From the NCBI GenBank assembly GCA_002435865.1, contig DIWV01000006.1:1-64000 (forward strand): a DNA stretch of 64,000 nt. Direction: 5' to 3'. Both the position numbers and the translations under genes were made by a program. This document shows positions 29,896 to 38,102 of the stretch, piece after piece. The DNA is from Cloacimonetes bacterium UBA6097 (GTDB taxonomy: Bacteria > Cloacimonadota > Cloacimonadia > Cloacimonadales > Cloacimonadaceae). The notes under the pieces were generated by a model. That model did not search any database and had not been told where the DNA came from. It saw only the letters and a program-made list of their open reading frames with translations. Position 1 is the stretch's first letter. Each line of letters starts with the position of its first letter.

Positions 29896-30712
29896 ATGAG
29901 GGTTGAGCTGCCATTGTCAGCAGGTATATGTGTGATATTGGGGCAATTGTTTGCTTTTGGCAGATTTCCTTCTATATGGCTGATGATTTCCGGATTTATG
30001 TCTTTGTTTCTAATTTCTGCTTCTATCCTTGTATTTAACGATTATTTTGATATTGAGACAGATAAAGTCAATGCTCCACATCGTCCTATTCCCTCAGGAC
30101 TGGTTTCTCCATATGAAGCACTGGTATTTGCTATCTTTCTATTATTAAGCGGTCTTGTCCTTAGCTTACTCATTAGCTACATAGTGCTTATTCTATCTGT
30201 TATCCTTGCAGTTATCGGTTTTCTGTATAACCGCTATTTCAAGAAATGTGGACTTTGGGGAAACCTGATGGTGAGTTTTTCGGTAGGTATGACATTTGTC
30301 TTTGGCGGTGCATCGGTGGGATTACCTCTTAATAAAACTGTCTTATTCTTTGGCCTGATTGCAGCACTTACAGACCTCGGAGAAGAAATAGCTGCTGATG
30401 CCATGGATATGGAGGGAGTGGCTGATTGGTTCAAATTCAATAGCTATTAAAAAAGGTAAGCAAACTGCTCTCAGGATAAGTGCTTCAATTTTATGCCTGG
30501 TCGTTTTAATGACTTTTGTTCCATTCCTGCTTGGTTGGTTTTCTTTAATTTATCTGTTGCCAATTTCAGTTATGGATATTATAATTGTCTTTTGTACATC
30601 AAAACTCTTGACATCAACAACTGATGAACAGCGTAAATACATAAGATATATATATTTGGGAGCTACTTTGGGATTGCTAATATTTCTGTTAATGAGGTTT
30701 TTAGGGATATAA
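29896..30712 (+). pseudogene. UbiA-family prenyltransferase, frameshifted copy
   Basis: The first frame (29896-30450) matches the intact paralogue at 31894 from MRVELPLSAG through NDYFDIETDKVN and RPIPSGLVSP to IAADAMDMEG, then derails to VADWFKFNSY. The missing end continues in another frame (about 30418-30712: EWLIGSNSIAIKKGKQTALR to FLLMRFLGI). Against the paralogue about 2 bases are missing near 30414-30419. The first ~10 codons of the paralogue have no counterpart starting with ATG, so the 5' end is doubtful too. It is a decaying or read-error copy; the catalytic second Asp motif is interrupted. Confidence 0.85.
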
Positions 30713-30742
30713 TATAACGCAATTTATAATGCGGGAGGTACG

Positions 30743-31807
30743 ATGGCACGGTTCATCAGAAAAAGTAAGCATGAGATTGGCATTTCGCCTGATGATTTAC
30801 TCTTTAGAGGTGAGAAGAAATCCGATAAAGTAATTCTTAGCATTATAGATTTTGATTCTGAAAATATGGAAGAAAAAGTCATCAGTTCTGTTGATGAAGC
30901 CATGCAGTACCAGACCAGGGATACCGTTACCTGGTTCAATATCGATGGGATTCATGATGACAAAGTAATGGACGATATTTCCAAACGCTTTGAGCTTGAT
31001 AAGCTCATTCTTGCAGACGTGATGAATACCCAGGTAAGACCTGTGATGACAGAATATCCTAATTGCATTTTCATTGCCCTCAAGATGCTGCAGCACGATG
31101 AAAAGACCGGAGAGATAAACAGCGAGCATCTTAGTATAATCCTTACCAAGTCATGTCTGCTTACCTTCCAGGAAAGGGAAGGCGATGTATTCGAACCTGT
31201 GAGGAACAGAATCAGGCAGCAGAGAAAGCGCATCAGGAGTTCCGGTATTGATTATCTTACTTTTGCTTTGATTGACACAGTAATAGATAACTATATATAC
31301 ATCCTCAGTTTACTGGGTGAAAAGATTGACGTGTTGGGTGAAAATCTGATCGATAATCCTAAAAAGCAACACATTGACGAGATAAACAATTACAAAAAGG
31401 AACTAAATTTCCTCCGAAAAAGCATTAATCCTGCCACAGAAATGATTCTGGCATTGTCCAAAACTGAATCGGAATTGATTAGTGACAGCACAGAAATTCA
31501 TTTTAAAGAGCTTCTGGAAAACATTAAACTGGCAACAGAAGCTTCCGACAGTTATAGGGAAATACTATCCGACCAGCTTAACATCTATCACACAATATTA
31601 AGCAGTAAACTGAATGATATTATGAAGTTCCTCACTGTGTTTTCCGTTATATTCATTCCACTTACCTTTATTGCCGGGATATATGGCACGAACTTCGACT
31701 TTTTACCGGAACTGCACTATAAGTACAGCTATTTCATCATGCTCGGGGTGATGCTGGTACTCGCTCTGGGAATGCTCCGTTATTTCAAAAAGAAAAAGTG
31801 GCTGTAA
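30743..31807 (+). CDS. corA: CorA-family divalent-cation channel
   Basis: A 354-residue protein with a large cytosolic funnel domain, long helices (about 200-290) and two C-terminal membrane helices. The signature after the first helix reads YGTNF (Gly315-Thr316-Asn317) where CorA magnesium channels have YGMNF; one base change (ATG to ACG) explains it. The TM2 end with KKKKW is normal. A good Shine-Dalgarno GGGAGGT precedes the ATG. Transport is likely, but selectivity or rate may differ. It lies between the broken and intact UbiA copies. Confidence 0.9.
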   Translation: MARFIRKSKHEIGISPDDLLFRGEKKSDKVILSIIDFDSENMEEKVISSVDEAMQYQTRDTVTWFNIDGIHDDKVMDDISKRFELDKLILADVMNTQVRPVMTEYPNCIFIALKMLQHDEKTGEINSEHLSIILTKSCLLTFQEREGDVFEPVRNRIRQQRKRIRSSGIDYLTFALIDTVIDNYIYILSLLGEKIDVLGENLIDNPKKQHIDEINNYKKELNFLRKSINPATEMILALSKTESELISDSTEIHFKELLENIKLATEASDSYREILSDQLNIYHTILSSKLNDIMKFLTVFSVIFIPLTFIAGIYGTNFDFLPELHYKYSYFIMLGVMLVLALGMLRYFKKKKWL

Positions 31808-31819
31808 GGAGTTTGCGGG

Positions 31820-31856
31820 AACACGAAATACACGAAATAGACGAAACACACAGAAC
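31820..31856. repeat. CACGAAA-type repeat after corA
   Basis: Three to four imperfect ACACGAAAT words in tandem (spacing 10 to 11), similar to those at 27147 and 22541. Noncoding. Confidence 0.5.
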
Positions 31857-31893
31857 ATCTTTAAGCTTAGATAATTATGAAGGCAAATAATAT

Positions 31894-32742
31894 ATGAAAA
31901 AAGTATTGGGATTGATGAAGCTAATGCGGTTTGAACTTCCGTTATCAGCAGGTGTTTGCGTGATATTGGGTCAGGTGTTTGCCCTTGATGGATTCGCATC
32001 TATTTGGGTAACAATCTCAGGTTTTTTGTCTTTATTTCTGGTTTCTGCATCTATCCTTGTTTTAAATGACTATTTTGATGTTGAAAGTGATAAAGTCAAC
32101 TCTCCTGAACGTCCTATCCCATCCGGATTGGTTTCTCCCAGGGAAGCTCTGTTTTTCTCCATATTTCTGATTGTTACAGGATTAATTTTGAGCTGTTTGA
32201 TTAGCTGGAAAGTTCTGTTAATAGCTATGGTCCTTGCAATAATCGGATTTCTCTATAACCGTTATTTCAAAAAGAGCGGTTTAGCCGGAAACCTGATGGT
32301 TAGTTTTTCAGTAGGCATGACCTTTGTGTTTGGTGGTGCATCAGTAGGGCTGCCTTTTAATAAAACAGTATTGTTCTTTGGATTGATAGGCGCACTGGTG
32401 GATTTGGGTGAAGAAATCGCAGCTGACTCTTTGGATATGGAAGGCGACCGTCTGATAAATTCCAGTTCAGTTGCAATATTGCATGGAAAGAAAACTGCTC
32501 TTACTGTCAGCAGCGTTATCTTCTCTTTGGTAATCACTTTATCCATTATCCCCTTTCTGTTAAAATGGTTTACACTATTGTACCTGATACCAATCGGGAT
32601 TATGGATTTATTGATTGGTTTTTCCACTTTCAAATTGTTGACTGTCGGGGCAGATAAACAACGCAAATATATACGGTTGGTTTATCTGGGAGCTATATTC
32701 GGATTGATCTTGTTTTTGATTATGAGGTTAATAGGCATTTAA
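31894..32742 (+). CDS. UbiA-family prenyltransferase resembling archaeal DGGGP synthase
   Basis: A 282-residue membrane protein with about 8-9 helices. The first Asp motif is NDYFDVESDKVN (about 57), followed by the SPERPIPSGLVSP stretch characteristic of digeranylgeranylglyceryl-phosphate synthase-like members. The second motif is DLGEEIAADSLDMEGDRL (about 171). These proteins transfer a prenyl chain in the membrane, in archaeal ether-lipid or quinone routes. Some FCB bacteria, Cloacimonadota included, have been proposed to carry archaeal-type lipid genes. No GGGP synthase is seen here, so the substrate is open. It is the intact member of a close pair flanking corA. Confidence 0.8.
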   Translation: MKKVLGLMKLMRFELPLSAGVCVILGQVFALDGFASIWVTISGFLSLFLVSASILVLNDYFDVESDKVNSPERPIPSGLVSPREALFFSIFLIVTGLILSCLISWKVLLIAMVLAIIGFLYNRYFKKSGLAGNLMVSFSVGMTFVFGGASVGLPFNKTVLFFGLIGALVDLGEEIAADSLDMEGDRLINSSSVAILHGKKTALTVSSVIFSLVITLSIIPFLLKWFTLLYLIPIGIMDLLIGFSTFKLLTVGADKQRKYIRLVYLGAIFGLILFLIMRLIGI

Positions 32743-32759
32743 TCGAAGGATAGTTTATC

Positions 32760-33665
32760 ATGCAAAATTACGTATTCTTAGTTCTTATTATGATTCTTTT
32801 TACAGTGATGGCATCGGCTGAAGAAACTCATACCATACCAATTAAGCTGAGTCGTAACAAAACGCTGGTTTCAGTTAAAATCGGCGACGTGACAATTCCG
32901 GATATTATGTTAGATACGGGTATGCCGATGGATGGAGTATTGATTTATAATCCTGATTACCAGGATTCGCTTGATTTGAACAATGCTATGGAGGTTAATA
33001 TCGCCGGTGCAGGAAGCGGTAATCCCTCCAAAGCAATTACAGTGGAATCGGCAGAATTCTATTTAGGCAATCTTTTGCTTAAAAACCAGCGTATTATCAT
33101 GCTCAAAGGAGATCTTTACAAAGGATTTCCCACTAACGGCATTATTGGAAATTCCATCTTTGGCAATTACCTCACCGAAATAGACTACGATAACAATACA
33201 ATGACTTTAACAGATAATTACAATCTTAAACCGGACAGCTCCTTTTCAGTTACTCCCCTCTATTTCAAGGATAATAATGTTCCCTGGCTTGATGCTTATG
33301 TGGCAATTGCAGACGAAAAGCCTGTTGAACTTTCCATGTACATAGATTATGCTATGGAAGACACAATAGTGCTTCTGGAGAAGCCTAAGATGAAATTCAT
33401 AGTGCCTGAGAATACAGAAAAAAGATATTTGGGAACAGGACTGAGTGGTGATATCCACGGTAAAAGAGGTAAAATATCTAAACTGATTGTCTGCTCTTAT
33501 GAAATGAACTATGTCACAGCTGCTTTTGCACAGGCTGAAGTGCGATCCAAACAGGATAATGCAGATGCTATTCTGGGTGGAGGGGCATTACATAAATTCA
33601 ATCTGATTTTTAACTATGTGAACAAAAAACTTTACCTAAAACCCAATACCCATTTTAATGACTAG
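32760..33665 (+). CDS. secreted retropepsin-like aspartyl protease, two lobes
   Basis: A 301-residue protein with a signal peptide (about 1-20). The first lobe has the catalytic-type triad ML-DTG (about 52-55) and the closing GIIGNSIFGNYLTEIDYDN. The second lobe repeats the plan: MYIDYAMEDT stands where DTG is expected and NADAILGGGALHKFNLIFNYVNKKLYL repeats the closing segment. One catalytic Asp is kept and the second is degenerate, so it may act as a dimer or be a binding protein. Shine-Dalgarno GAAGGA lies 9 bases before the start. It follows the UbiA gene by 17 bases. Confidence 0.75.
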   Translation: MQNYVFLVLIMILFTVMASAEETHTIPIKLSRNKTLVSVKIGDVTIPDIMLDTGMPMDGVLIYNPDYQDSLDLNNAMEVNIAGAGSGNPSKAITVESAEFYLGNLLLKNQRIIMLKGDLYKGFPTNGIIGNSIFGNYLTEIDYDNNTMTLTDNYNLKPDSSFSVTPLYFKDNNVPWLDAYVAIADEKPVELSMYIDYAMEDTIVLLEKPKMKFIVPENTEKRYLGTGLSGDIHGKRGKISKLIVCSYEMNYVTAAFAQAEVRSKQDNADAILGGGALHKFNLIFNYVNKKLYLKPNTHFND

Positions 33666-33703
33666 AATTTGATGTTGAAATCTAAACATATAAAGGAAGA
33701 ACA

Positions 33704-34204
33704 ATGAACAAATTATTTTTAATCATCATTCTCATGGCAATTGCAGTAACAGCTTTTGCACAGTATCCTTTGGCTATTGGTGAGAAACAATTAAACGCAG
33801 GTCTGGGATTATCATCCTGGGATATTCCTGTCTATGTCGGTCTTGATTATGGATTTAAAAAAGACGTTTCACTGGGTGGTGAATTATCTTTTAACTCCTA
33901 TCGTGAAAAACATGATAGTGAGTATTACAATCATGCTATCATAGGGATTTTGGGAAATGGAAACTATCACTTCAACCACATTCTGGAATTATCGAAGGAC
34001 TGGGATGTTTATGCAGGACTGAATATCGGCTTATATATCTGGAGTTCTCCCAATGACTATCCCGGTGACCACACAAGCGGATTAGGGCTCGGTGCACAAA
34101 TTGGCGGTCGTTATTACTTTTCCGATAAGTTTGGTGTAAACCTTGAGCTTGGCGGTGGCAATGTTCTCTCCGGCGGGAAATTCGGAATCACTTATAAACT
34201 ATAA
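33704..34204 (+). CDS. small outer-membrane beta-barrel protein
   Basis: A 166-residue protein with a signal peptide ending near FAQ (about 20) and eight or so amphipathic strands alternating Gly/aromatic (VGLDYGF, GGELSFNSY, VYAGLNIGLY, LGAQIGGRYYF, FGITYKL), a typical 8-stranded OmpX/OmpW-like size. Ends in an aromatic-to-Leu pair. No ligand is apparent. A terminator follows at 34221. Confidence 0.75.
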   Translation: MNKLFLIIILMAIAVTAFAQYPLAIGEKQLNAGLGLSSWDIPVYVGLDYGFKKDVSLGGELSFNSYREKHDSEYYNHAIIGILGNGNYHFNHILELSKDWDVYAGLNIGLYIWSSPNDYPGDHTSGLGLGAQIGGRYYFSDKFGVNLELGGGNVLSGGKFGITYKL

Positions 34205-34220
34205 ATATAATTATTTACTT

Positions 34221-34252
34221 AGCCCCGTATACTCAAACGGGGCTTTTTTTTT
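34221..34252 (+). terminator. Rho-independent terminator
   Basis: AGCCCCGT pairs with ACGGGGCT around 8 bases and is followed by 8 T. Confidence 0.92.
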
Positions 34253-34363
34253 CTAAGGAAATCTCAGATAAGCAGAATCCCCCAAAAATATTTCTTTACA
34301 ATTTTCCTTTTACATGAAACAAATGTAATACATCTGATAAACAAGAATAACAGGAGTTAAAAG

Positions 34364-34933
34364 CTGGATACAAAAGAGTACTTTATTGAATGCCAGGAAA
34401 TCGACCTTAGTAAACTTGAACTGAAAGGACGTATATTGGATATTGGTGGAGGCGGGGAAGGTGTTATCGGCAGATTAAAAGAAGACTCAGTTATCTCAAT
34501 TGACCTCAGGAAAGATGAGTTGGAAGACGCACCCTGTAATACAATTAAAATCGTCATGGACGCTACTGACCTTAAATTCACAGATAATACATTCGATATG
34601 GCTTGCGCTTTCTACACCTTTATGTATGTCCGAAAAGAAAAGCGCGAATTGATTTGCTCTGAAACTTACAGAGTCCTAAAATCAGGAGGACAATTCCTGA
34701 TTTGGGATGTTACAATTCCACCTCAACCAACTAATGGAGCAGATTTTTACATCGTTCCCACTAATATTAGACTATCTTCAAACAAGGTAATAACTCCAGG
34801 TTATGGAGTAGGCTGGAAAGGTCACTCTGCTGAATGTGATGATTATCTTGTAGCTGCTGAAAAAGCCGGGTTTATAGTTAAAGAAACAATCAATTATGGT
34901 CTTTCATTCTTTATCAGACTGGTTAAAGACTGA
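34364..34933 (+). CDS. class I SAM-dependent methyltransferase, probable CTG start
   Basis: The frame is open from 34364. A clean AGGAG sits 7 bases before a CTG at 34364, while the first in-frame alternative (TTG at 34436) would remove the first strand of the fold, directly before the SAM-binding loop LDIGGGGEG. The 189-residue version covers motif I, an acidic ISIDLRKDE turn, DATDLKFTDNTFD (motif II) and a late CDDYLVAAEKAGF helix. Substrate unknown. It begins about 110 bases after a terminator and runs on into a lipocalin gene 10 bases later. Confidence 0.75.
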   Translation: MDTKEYFIECQEIDLSKLELKGRILDIGGGGEGVIGRLKEDSVISIDLRKDELEDAPCNTIKIVMDATDLKFTDNTFDMACAFYTFMYVRKEKRELICSETYRVLKSGGQFLIWDVTIPPQPTNGADFYIVPTNIRLSSNKVITPGYGVGWKGHSAECDDYLVAAEKAGFIVKETINYGLSFFIRLVKD

Positions 34934-34942
34934 GGATAGCAT

Positions 34943-35470
34943 ATGAAGATTTCCTTAGCATTGTTAGTTGTACTTATCATGATAAGCGGATGCACCAGCA
35001 TATCCACTAAGGAGAAAACAATGACAGTTCCCTACGTTGATATTGACCGTTTCATGGGACCCTGGTATGTGATTGCCATTATTCCTAACTTTATGGAGAA
35101 AAATGCAGTCAATGGGATTGAAACATATACCCTGAAAGAGAACAACAAAATAGGCATAGAGTATCGATTCAATGTCAAAACTCCCCAGGGCAAAGAAAAG
35201 GTCATGGATCCCAAAGCGTACATATATGATACTAACACTAATGCAGAGTGGAGAGTACAGTTCTTCTGGCCAATTAAGTTTCCTTATCTTGTAATAGATT
35301 TGGCTGAAGATTACCATTATACTGTAATTGGTGTCCCCAATAAGAAATTTGTTTGGATTATGGCAAGAAATCCTCAATTAGATGATTCAGAATATTCCGG
35401 AATTCTGGATAGACTAAAACAAAAAGGATATGCTATAAACACAATAAAGAAAATGCCTCAGATTTGGTAG
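34943..35470 (+). CDS. blc: Blc-type lipocalin lipoprotein
   Basis: A 175-residue lipoprotein: the lipobox ends at Cys17 (LIMISGC). The lipocalin signature FMGPWYVIAIIPNFMEK (about 37-52), then ETYTLKENNKIGI, FFWPIKFPYLVIDLAEDYHYTVIG and IMARNPQLDDSEY are classic for bacterial Blc. It binds hydrophobic ligands, probably lysophospholipids, at the outer membrane. It sits downstream of the methyltransferase and partly overlaps the non-used 5' extension of the next frame. Confidence 0.93.
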   Translation: MKISLALLVVLIMISGCTSISTKEKTMTVPYVDIDRFMGPWYVIAIIPNFMEKNAVNGIETYTLKENNKIGIEYRFNVKTPQGKEKVMDPKAYIYDTNTNAEWRVQFFWPIKFPYLVIDLAEDYHYTVIGVPNKKFVWIMARNPQLDDSEYSGILDRLKQKGYAINTIKKMPQIW

Positions 35471-35481
35471 CCGGAAGCTTT

Positions 35482-37266
35482 ATGCCCATTGAATATATTA
35501 ACGGAAGTCAACTTTTCCATGCTTTCTCAGCCGGAAGCAGGGCAATCTTCCGCCAAACTGAAGAATTGAACCGAATTAATGTGTTCCCCGTAGCAGACGG
35601 AGATACCGGTACGAATTTATCCATGACAATGAAATCTATTATTGAAAGCATCAAACACTCAGAGTCCTTCAAGCACACTATTTCATCTCTTGCAGATTCT
35701 GCGCTTATGAGTGCCCAGGGTAATTCAGGGATTATATTTGCGCAATACCTGCTTGGCTTTAATGACGAATTGGGAGAGCATAATACAATAGATGTAAGAG
35801 ATTTTGCTCAAGCTGCTCAAAAGGCAGTGAAACATGTTTATAATGCACTGTTAAACCCTGTTGAAGGGACTATGCTAACTGTTATTAAAGATTGGGCAGA
35901 TTCTCTAATTTACCATAGTGAGCAAACAAAAGATTTTAGCCACCTGATACCTTTAACTATGGCAGATGCACAAAATTCTCTGTTAAGGACACCCAAACAA
36001 TTAAAGGTTTTGGCAGATGCAGGTGTTCTGGATGCAGGTGCGCAGGGATTTGTTCATTTTCTGGAAGGTGTTTATGATTATATCAAAAGCGGTTGTAAGC
36101 ACAAAGAAGCTGAAGATCTATATGAGAAGCAAGTTACTTTTTCCAGGGATAAAATTCCCACTCATTCTGTAGATATAATGCCTGAGTATAGGTATTGCAC
36201 AGAGTGTATCCTGACTAATTGCAGTAAGTCTCTCGCAGATTTAAAACAAAAATATAGAGATTATGGAGATTCCCTGATTCTGGCAGGTAACAAACAAAAA
36301 CTTCATATGCACATTCACAGCAATATTCCTGACCAATTGTTCTATGAATTGTCCAAAGAAGCAGAGATCTCTAAGGTTAAGGCTGATGATATGCTTATGC
36401 AGTACAATATTGTAAACCACAGGAAGCATAAAATCGGACTAATGTCTGATACTGCTGCTGACCTCCCACAACATATTATTGAAGAATACCAGATTATGCA
36501 GGTTCCATTCGGGATTAATTTTCCTAATAATCAGTTTCTTGATAAATACACTATACAGCCTGATGAATTTTATAAATTATTAAAACAGGAAGAAGCTGCA
36601 CCTACCAGCTCATTGCCTGCCCTGAAAACACTGGATTCTGCTATGAACTTTTTAGAGACTCAATACGAAAAATCGATTTGCCTGCATATATCCTCAGGTT
36701 TGAGTGCAACATTTCAGGCCAGTTTTAAACAAGCTGAAAACCATCCTGGTATAATCGTAAAGGATTCCAGACATCTATCTGTGACAGAGGGATTGCTGCT
36801 CCTTAGAACAGCCAGGGTGATAGAAGCAGGCATGCCTTTTGAACAAATTATTACTCAGTTGGATGAATGGGTAAAAAAAACGTTCATTTATACTGATATT
36901 GCAACCCTGAAATATATGGTAAGAAGCGGAAGGGTAAGTCCAATGAAAGGATTAATGGCAAATATCCTCAATATAAAACCTATAGTATCTGTAGATGATA
37001 ACGGCAAAGGTATCGCCTACGGCAAATCATTCAGCAGAAAAGCCAATATGAACAAAATACTTAAAATTATCAGTTCTTTGGCTGAGAAAAAAGAAATCTG
37101 GGAGTATGCCATTGTTCATTCTGCTGCAGAATCCAGGGCTAATAAATATGCAGAAAAGCTAACTTCAATAACCTGCAAAGCTCCAGTTTATGTGATGCCA
37201 TTGTCTCCTGTAATCGGAGTACATAACGGTATCGGAGCTGTAGCAATCGGAATCTCACTGAAATAA
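35482..37266 (+). CDS. DhaL (FakA-like) - DegV (FakB-like) fusion protein
   Basis: A 594-residue protein from the ATG at 35482 (the frame is open a few codons upstream, inside the lipocalin stop). Residues 1-200 are a DhaL/DAK2 kinase domain with NVFPVADGDTGTN and GNSGIIFAQYLLG. An intermediate FakA-like part follows (about 215-310). Residues about 316-594 are DegV, with IGLMSDTAADLP, PTSSLPALK and SICLHISSGLSATFQAS. In Gram-positives FakA phosphorylates a fatty acid held by FakB (DegV), so this chain would join kinase and acyl-binding partner. The domain call is firm; fatty-acid kinase activity is inferred. Confidence 0.85.
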   Translation: MPIEYINGSQLFHAFSAGSRAIFRQTEELNRINVFPVADGDTGTNLSMTMKSIIESIKHSESFKHTISSLADSALMSAQGNSGIIFAQYLLGFNDELGEHNTIDVRDFAQAAQKAVKHVYNALLNPVEGTMLTVIKDWADSLIYHSEQTKDFSHLIPLTMADAQNSLLRTPKQLKVLADAGVLDAGAQGFVHFLEGVYDYIKSGCKHKEAEDLYEKQVTFSRDKIPTHSVDIMPEYRYCTECILTNCSKSLADLKQKYRDYGDSLILAGNKQKLHMHIHSNIPDQLFYELSKEAEISKVKADDMLMQYNIVNHRKHKIGLMSDTAADLPQHIIEEYQIMQVPFGINFPNNQFLDKYTIQPDEFYKLLKQEEAAPTSSLPALKTLDSAMNFLETQYEKSICLHISSGLSATFQASFKQAENHPGIIVKDSRHLSVTEGLLLLRTARVIEAGMPFEQIITQLDEWVKKTFIYTDIATLKYMVRSGRVSPMKGLMANILNIKPIVSVDDNGKGIAYGKSFSRKANMNKILKIISSLAEKKEIWEYAIVHSAAESRANKYAEKLTSITCKAPVYVMPLSPVIGVHNGIGAVAIGISLK

Positions 37267-37273
37267 GGTAACC

Positions 37274-38056
37274 GTGTTATATCTTCATTCTGCAGTTATT
37301 ATTTTTGCCTTTATGAACCTGTTTTTCATTTTAGCAATTACCAAACGGAATAATTCAATTGTTGATATTGGCTGGGGACTGGGTTTTATACTTGTTGCAA
37401 CATATAATCTGGTTGTAAGCGACATAATCAATTTCAGGCAAATACTTGTAAGTATATTGATTATCCTGTGGGGAATCAGGCTGAGTATATATATATTCAA
37501 CCGAAACAAGGGCAAAACTGAAGATTTCCGTTATGCTAAATGGAGAAAAGAGTGGGGTAAACACTGGTTAATCAGGTCATATCTTCAGGTTTTTATACTT
37601 CAGGGAATTATGATGTTTTTGATTGTCTATCCGGTAATAATGCTGAGGTCAAATCAGGGTAAGAACCTTAGTTTTCTTGATGTTTTAGGCGTAATCATAT
37701 GGCTGACGGGTTTTTTCTTTGAAAGTGTGGCAGATTCGCAGAAGGATAAGTTTAAGAAAGTGCCAGAAAACAAAGGCAAGGTAATGGATTCAGGTGTGTG
37801 GAAATATAGCAGACACCCAAATTACTTCGGTGAATCACTCATGTGGTGGGGGATCTTTGTTATAATGCTAAGTGTTAACAATGGAATATTTGCTATATTC
37901 AGTCCAATTATTATTACAGTTCTCCTGACTAAGGTATCAGGTATTCCTCTTATTGAGAAGCATCATAAAAGCGATCCTGATTATCAGGAATATATCAAAA
38001 CAACAAGTGCCTTTATCCCCTGGAAACCAAAGAAAGAGAAAGGTAATTCTTTATGA
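37274..38056 (+). CDS. DUF1295 (steroid reductase-like) membrane protein
   Basis: A 260-residue polytopic protein starting at GTG behind AAGG. The C-terminal half carries KVPENKGKVMDSGVWKYSRHPNYFGESLMWWGIFV, then EKHHKSDPDYQEYIKTTSAFIPW. This is the GxxRHPNYxGE core shared by DUF1295, isoprenylcysteine methyltransferases and steroid 5-alpha reductases. A membrane redox or methyl-transfer enzyme is possible. It is 7 bases behind the DhaL-DegV gene and followed by the aminotransferase gene. Confidence 0.85.
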   Translation: MLYLHSAVIIFAFMNLFFILAITKRNNSIVDIGWGLGFILVATYNLVVSDIINFRQILVSILIILWGIRLSIYIFNRNKGKTEDFRYAKWRKEWGKHWLIRSYLQVFILQGIMMFLIVYPVIMLRSNQGKNLSFLDVLGVIIWLTGFFFESVADSQKDKFKKVPENKGKVMDSGVWKYSRHPNYFGESLMWWGIFVIMLSVNNGIFAIFSPIIITVLLTKVSGIPLIEKHHKSDPDYQEYIKTTSAFIPWKPKKEKGNSL

Positions 38057-38102
38057 CAATCCATAATGACAAAAATTGTAATCCGATAACTGGAGTAATC
38101 TG

